Under the pieces are notes generated by a model that ran no database searches, was not told the origin of the DNA, and saw nothing but the letters and a program-made list of their open reading frames with translations. A stretch of 64,000 nucleotides of DNA from Flavobacterium sp. MC2016-06 (GTDB lineage Bacteria; Bacteroidota; Bacteroidia; Flavobacteriales; Flavobacteriaceae): NCBI RefSeq assembly GCF_009711165.2, contig NZ_WMID02000013.1:91729-155728 (forward strand), in the 5' to 3' direction. This document shows positions 59,289-64,000 of the stretch, in pieces; the stretch's first letter is position 1, and each line of letters begins with the position of its first letter. A program made the position numbers and the translations under genes.

Positions 59289-62200
59289 TTAAAAAATAAT
59301 TTTGTTTGTTGTGGTATATCCGTTATCTAAAATTGTTTTTACTATTAAAACCTGCTCGCCAGATTTAAGATTTGATATTTCTAATTGATTAGATCCTATT
59401 TGCTTCTTGTCATAAAGTACTTTTCCTGAAACATCAAAAATAACTACTTCATTAAGATTCTCTGTATTTGAATTTGATGATAACTTGATAATCTTATTTT
59501 TAACAGAAACGATAACTCTATTTTTTTCATTTTCTAAATCATCAGTTCCTAATACTGCACTATTTTTATAACGCAATACAAAACGATCGGTAAAAGTTCC
59601 TATTGCTGTAGTAAAAGTATAATTACTAATTTGTAAATCTTGCATAAGACCTGTTACTTTATCTTCAAGATAAATTGAATGTGTACTTAAATCTCCATCT
59701 GCATGATCTATTGCAATAGAAAAAACACCTGCGAGTTCTGATCTATATCCTAAAGGAACGGTATCTAAATCACTAAATGGCAATGCACGTCCTTGAATGA
59801 CAAGTTTTCTATCTTCATTAATACTATAAAAATCAACATACTTATTGGCGTCTATAGTTAGTCCATCATAATTATTATCCCAAAGATTTGTTGCACCAGT
59901 AACATACCCAATTAATATTTGCTTGAAAGCTCCTTGTGTGTTAGTTAAATTAAGCCATACTCGATGTTTTTCAATAGTAACATCGGCTTTGTCAGCATTC
60001 GATGTTTTATAAAACTGAGTGTTACTGCCAACTACACGCATAGAATTTGTAAAAACCGCATTAAGTCCCGTTTTTGATTTTGCAAAAAAAGCTTGTCCTG
60101 CCGCAATATACCCCAAAGGAGGATTTTGATTTCCCGGCGTCGATGCACCTGTACCTACTAAGCCACCAACTGTTGCATTTCCTGTTAAGTTATAGATCGC
60201 AAAATCATCATTATTATAAGTAGCTAAATTACTTCCCGGTGCTGCACTTGGTAACGAATTATGTGTCCAAAAATATAAAGTACCATATATATTAGCTTGA
60301 TTATCTACTATAAATTGATCTGCATATATTGCTGAAGGATATGGATTACCAATTAAGTTCCACTTATCTGCTGGTCCAACAGAAACAGAAACTGGTCCGT
60401 TATTAGGAACTCCTGTAAATACCGCAGTGTACGTTGCTGGAATAGTAGTGTCGTAAGGCTGCGGTGCTCTAATACTATACCCAATTCCTTTTCCCATTTC
60501 TTGTGTTCCATCAAGAATTACCGTCCAGCCAGTTGTTGTATTCCAATAATAATATTTATCTCTCAAAGTATTTGGGGATAAATCTTTTAAGGTAAAAGCT
60601 GGTGTACGAACAACTGGAGATGACCAATACGTAAGATCAAATCGTCTTATCCCAGGAGTAATTCTTTTATAAATAATATTCCCTGTATTAACAGCATCTG
60701 AAGTCTGCAATAAACTTGAATTATTTTCAAAAGTTAATGTTCCTCCATTATTATTTACAAAATTTGCAATAGTTAGTGTATGACCAGAATTTACTATTAC
60801 TGTTGCACCAGCATTAACAGTACATGAGCAAGCACTTAAATTACCTGTAGTTTGATAATTACCCGTAAACAAAGCAGCCTCTGTAGCTACTGGCGGACTT
60901 CCTGTTGACCAGACTGATCCATTCCAAGTATTGGTAACTGGAGAATTAATCACAATACTCGCTGTTGCTGATGAAGTACAACCCAAAGCATTTCCTATTG
61001 AAAAAGTATAAGTACCTGGTGCTAGATTAGAAATTAAATAACTTGTACCTGAACTCGAATAAGAATTTGTAGATGTACCTCCTTGCGTAATAGTCCAAGT
61101 ACCTGATGCAACTAAGCCACTTAAAGAAATACTTCCTGTAGGAGTAACGCAATTGGGTTGTGTTATTGTACCCTGTATTGGTATTGATGGAGTTGAGTTG
61201 ACTGTTATAGTAGCTGAACCTCCAGTAAAACCTGTTGTGCGGGAACAGCTGTCTGATCCCGTAACTGAAACTAAGGTATACGTTGTTGAACTTGTGACCG
61301 TGGCTGTAAAAGGTGCAAAAGAAGTGGCGCTTACAACTCCGCTTGCTGTGCGGTCTGCTCCGCCGTTTTCTTTATAGACAATAGTATAAGGTCCTGTTCC
61401 GGCTGTGGATGTAAAGGTCAATTGTCCTGAACCTGTTGCACAAAATGGACCATTGGCGGTCAAACTTCCCTGCGGTAAAGGATTAACTGTTATTACGGCT
61501 GAACCTCCGGTAAAACCTGTTGTGCGGGAACATGTATCTGATCCCGTAACTGAAACTAAGGTATAAGTTGTCGAACCTGTAACTGTAGCTGTAAAAGGTG
61601 CAAAAGAAGTACCGCTCACAATTCCGGTAGCCGTACGGTCTGCTCCGCCGTTTTCTTTATAGACAATAGTATAAGGTCCTGTTCCGGCTGTGGATGTAAA
61701 GGTCAATTGTCCTGAACCTGTTGCACAAAATGGACCATTGGCGGTCAAACTTCCCTGCGGTAAAGGATTAACTGTTATTACGGCTGAACCTCCGGTAAAA
61801 CCTGTTGTGCGGGAACAGCTGTCTAATCCCGTAACCGAAACTAAGGTATAAGTTGTTGAACCTGTAACCGTAGCTGTAAAAGGTGTAAAAGAAGTACCGC
61901 TCACAACTCCGCTAGCCGTACGGTCTGCTCCGCCGTTTTCTTTATAGACAATAGTATAAGGTCCCGTTCCGGCTGTGGATGTAAAGGTCAAGAGTCCTGA
62001 ACCTGTTGCACAAAATGGACCATTGGCGGTCAAACTTCCCTGCGGTAAAGGGTTAACTGTTATTACGGCTGAACCCCCTGTAAAACCTGTTGTGCGGGAA
62101 CAGCTGTCTGATCCCGTAACTGAAACCAAGGTATACGTTGTTGAACCTGTAACTGTAGATGTAAAAGGTGCAAAAGAAGTTCCGCTCACAATTCCGGTAG

Positions 62201-64000
62201 CCGTACGGTCTGCTCCGCCGTTTTCTTTATAGACAATAGTATAAGGTCCTGTTCCGGCTGTGGATGTAAAGGTCAATTGTCCTGAACCTGTTGCACAAAA
62301 TGGACCATTGGCAGTCAAACTTCCCTGCGGTAAAGGATTAACTGTTATTACGGCTGTACCTCCGGTAAAACCTGTTGTGCGGGAACAGGTATCTGATCCT
62401 GTAACTGAAACCAACGTATAAGTTGTTGAACCTGTAACCGCAGCTGTAAAAGGAGTAAAAGAAGTTCCACTTATAACTCCTGTAGCTGTCTGATTGGCTC
62501 CGCCGTTTTCTTTATAAACAATTGTATAAGGTCCCGTTCCGGCTGTTGCTGTAAAAGTCAAGAGTCCTGAACCTGTTGCACAAAACGGACCGTTAGCGGT
62601 CAAACTTCCCTGCGGTAAAGGATTAACTGTTATTACGGCTGAACCTCCGGTAAAACCTGTTGTGCGGGAACATGTATCTGATCCTGTAACTGAAACTAAG
62701 GTATAAGTTGTTGAACCTGTAACCGCAGCTGTAAAAGGAGTAAAAGAAGTTCCGCTTACAACTCCTGTAGCTGTCTGATTGGCTCCGCCGTTTTCTTTAT
62801 AGACAATAGTATAAGGTCCTGTTCCGGCTGTGGCTGTAAAGGTCAATTGTCCTGAACCTGTTGCACAAAATGGACCATTGGCGGTCAGACTTCCCTGCGG
62901 TAAAGGGTTAACTGTTATTACGGCTGAACCTCCGGTAAAACCTGTTGTGCGGGAACATGTATCTGATCCTGTGACTGAAACTAAGGTATAAGTTGTTGAA
63001 CCTGTAACCGTAGCTGTAAAAGGAGTAAAAGAAGTGCCGCTTACAACTCCTGTAGCTGTCTGATTGGCTCCGCTGTTTTCTTTATAGACAATAGTATAAG
63101 GTCCCGTTCCGGCTGTTGCTGTAAAAGTCAAGAGACCTGAACCTGTTGCACAAAATGGACCATTGGCAGTCAGACTTCCCTGCGGTAAAGGGTTAACTGT
63201 TATTGTGGCTGAACCTGCGGTAAAACCTGTTGTGCGGGAACATGTATCTGATCCCGTAACTGAAACTAAGGTATATGTTGTTGAACCTGTTACCGTAGCT
63301 GTAAAAGGTGCAAAAGAAGTACCGCTTACAACTCCGCTTGCTGTGCGGTCTGCTCCGCCGTTTTCTTTATACACAATTGTATAAGGTCCCGTTCCTACTG
63401 TGGCTGTAAAAGTCAATTGTCCAGAACCTGTTGCGCAAAACGGACCGTTGGCAGTCAAGCTTCCCTGCGGTAAAGGATTAACCGTTATCGTGGCTGAACC
63501 GCCAGTGAAAGAAGTAGTACGAACGCATCCAGATCCCGTAACCGAAACCAAAGTATACGTTGTTGAACCTGTAACTGTGGATGTAAAAGGCGCAAAAGAA
63601 GTACCGCTTACAACTCCCGAGGCAGTACGGTCTGCTCCACCGTTTTCTTTATAAACAATAGTATAAGGTCCCGTTCCTGCTGTTGCTGTAAAAGTCAAGA
63701 GTCCTGAACCTGTTGCGCAAAACGGACCGTTGGCAGTCAAACTTCCCTGTGGCAAAGAATTAACTGTTATTGCAGCTGAACCTGCAGTAAAACCTGTTGT
63801 GCGGGAACATGTATCTGATCCTGTAACTGAAACTAAAGTATATGTTGTTGAACCTGTAACTGTGGATGTAAAAGGCGCAAAAGAAGTACCGCTTACAACT
63901 CCCGAGGCAGTACGGTCTGCTCCACCGTTTTCTTTATAAACAATAGTATAAGGTCCCGTTCCTGCTGTTGCTGTAAAAGTCAAGAGTCCTGAACCTGTTG
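59289..64000 (-). CDS. Giant tandem-repeat surface protein with T9SS type C-like sorting domain (partial; N-terminus beyond the window)
   Basis: At least 1564 residues lie in the window; the frame runs off the right edge, so the true start is not seen. The N-terminal two thirds is a series of 95-residue Ig-like repeats (nine complete and one partial), each with SLTANGPFCATGSG, GPYTIVYKENGG, STTYTLVSVTGSD and CSRTTGF and a conserved pair of Cys. A different Ig-like domain follows (GTITQPNCVTPTGSISLSGL), then a region starting TNTWNGSVWSTGSPP and a beta-rich region with WNLIGNPYPSAIYADQF. The last 70 residues (VIVSVKNKIIKL, NEVVIFDVSGKVLYDKKQ, ILDNGYTTTNKIIF) match T9SS sorting domains, closest to type C as I recall. 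It is probably a surface adhesin or gliding-related filament. Confidence 0.88.
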   Translation of the reverse strand, partial: TGSGLLTFTATAGTGPYTIVYKENGGADRTASGVVSGTSFAPFTSTVTGSTTYTLVSVTGSDTCSRTTGFTAGSAAITVNSLPQGSLTANGPFCATGSGLLTFTATAGTGPYTIVYKENGGADRTASGVVSGTSFAPFTSTVTGSTTYTLVSVTGSGCVRTTSFTGGSATITVNPLPQGSLTANGPFCATGSGQLTFTATVGTGPYTIVYKENGGADRTASGVVSGTSFAPFTATVTGSTTYTLVSVTGSDTCSRTTGFTAGSATITVNPLPQGSLTANGPFCATGSGLLTFTATAGTGPYTIVYKENSGANQTATGVVSGTSFTPFTATVTGSTTYTLVSVTGSDTCSRTTGFTGGSAVITVNPLPQGSLTANGPFCATGSGQLTFTATAGTGPYTIVYKENGGANQTATGVVSGTSFTPFTAAVTGSTTYTLVSVTGSDTCSRTTGFTGGSAVITVNPLPQGSLTANGPFCATGSGLLTFTATAGTGPYTIVYKENGGANQTATGVISGTSFTPFTAAVTGSTTYTLVSVTGSDTCSRTTGFTGGTAVITVNPLPQGSLTANGPFCATGSGQLTFTSTAGTGPYTIVYKENGGADRTATGIVSGTSFAPFTSTVTGSTTYTLVSVTGSDSCSRTTGFTGGSAVITVNPLPQGSLTANGPFCATGSGLLTFTSTAGTGPYTIVYKENGGADRTASGVVSGTSFTPFTATVTGSTTYTLVSVTGLDSCSRTTGFTGGSAVITVNPLPQGSLTANGPFCATGSGQLTFTSTAGTGPYTIVYKENGGADRTATGIVSGTSFAPFTATVTGSTTYTLVSVTGSDTCSRTTGFTGGSAVITVNPLPQGSLTANGPFCATGSGQLTFTSTAGTGPYTIVYKENGGADRTASGVVSATSFAPFTATVTSSTTYTLVSVTGSDSCSRTTGFTGGSATITVNSTPSIPIQGTITQPNCVTPTGSISLSGLVASGTWTITQGGTSTNSYSSSGTSYLISNLAPGTYTFSIGNALGCTSSATASIVINSPVTNTWNGSVWSTGSPPVATEAALFTGNYQTTGNLSACSCTVNAGATVIVNSGHTLTIANFVNNNGGTLTFENNSSLLQTSDAVNTGNIIYKRITPGIRRFDLTYWSSPVVRTPAFTLKDLSPNTLRDKYYYWNTTTGWTVILDGTQEMGKGIGYSIRAPQPYDTTIPATYTAVFTGVPNNGPVSVSVGPADKWNLIGNPYPSAIYADQFIVDNQANIYGTLYFWTHNSLPSAAPGSNLATYNNDDFAIYNLTGNATVGGLVGTGASTPGNQNPPLGYIAAGQAFFAKSKTGLNAVFTNSMRVVGSNTQFYKTSNADKADVTIEKHRVWLNLTNTQGAFKQILIGYVTGATNLWDNNYDGLTIDANKYVDFYSINEDRKLVIQGRALPFSDLDTVPLGYRSELAGVFSIAIDHADGDLSTHSIYLEDKVTGLMQDLQISNYTFTTAIGTFTDRFVLRYKNSAVLGTDDLENEKNRVIVSVKNKIIKLSSNSNTENLNEVVIFDVSGKVLYDKKQIGSNQLEISNLKSGEQVLIVKTILDNGYTTTNKIIF
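61199..64000. repeat. Tandem 285-bp coding repeat
   Basis: The marker CGTTTTC occurs at 61364, 61649, 61934, 62219, 62504, 62789, (T-variant) 63074, 63359, 63641 and 63926. Spacing is exactly 285 bases except once (63359 to 63641, 282), where one codon is missing in the variant unit GSGCVRTT. The array continues past the right edge. Confidence 0.95.

Noticed and set aside
61153..63939. Several plus-strand reading frames of 69-85 codons inside the repeat gene
   Set aside because: They recur with the 285-bp period because the DNA repeats. They encode the same antisense peptide and lack starts, signals or promoters of their own.
61199..64000. Possible CRISPR array
   Set aside because: The repeat is 285 bases with no unique spacers, and it is in frame with a coding sequence. 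No cas genes are present.

Overview
The window is a chromosomal segment of a Bacteroidota bacterium, most likely a Flavobacterium close to F. johnsoniae. The support is low GC content, many promoters of the Bacteroidota type (TTTG or TTG, about 19 bases, then TAnnTTTG), SusC/SusD pairs, TonB receptors with an N-terminal carboxypeptidase-regulatory-like domain, type IX secretion (T9SS) sorting domains, and an absence of Shine-Dalgarno sequences. No rRNA, tRNA, transposase, phage gene or CRISPR array was seen.

Layout. 1-2635: the tail of a DJ-1/PfpI protein, an iron-type alcohol dehydrogenase, and gpsA. 2655-9993: an accessory module of four tightly packed genes (TonB receptor, DUF4876-like lipoprotein, DUF6850-like barrel, di-haem peroxidase) bracketed by two direct copies of a ~120 bp terminator-plus-double-hairpin unit. 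10002-12783: pheS with two small conserved hypothetical genes, and cvpA. 13038-39248: a large polysaccharide utilisation locus (PUL) whose enzymes fit fucosylated, acetylated xyloglucan: GH95, CE20-like esterase, GH5, GH3, GH39, GH97, GH31, GH2, a surface glycan-binding lipoprotein, SusD and SusC. Two tandem Nudix-fold (NrtR/AraR-like) regulators follow in the opposite direction. 39412-45846: lepA, two paralogous outer-membrane barrels, a WYL regulator, a DinB-fold protein, thiL. 45935-50049: a signalling cluster with a response regulator, a TPR lipoprotein histidine kinase, a small secreted Gly/Ser-rich protein and a LytTR regulator whose receiver has Glu in place of Asp. 50317-59220: glyS, comF, a T9SS-exported reprolysin-like metalloprotease, ribF, a membrane protein, bioB and a cupin/JmjC-like protein. 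59289-64000: the C-terminal part of a giant T9SS cargo protein with 95-residue tandem repeats that runs off the right edge.

How the genes work together. In the PUL, SusC/SusD and the binding lipoprotein would capture and import oligosaccharides cut at the surface by the lipoprotein GH5. The other enzymes would strip fucose, acetyl, galactose and xylose and split the glucan backbone, under control of the Nudix-fold regulators at a shared operator. The four-gene TonB/peroxidase module looks like an import system joined to periplasmic redox chemistry, of unknown substrate.

The non-coding DNA is unusual. Nearly every gap holds a palindrome from one of several repeat families, and the PUL enzyme genes are separated by them while SusC-SusD-lipoprotein are not.
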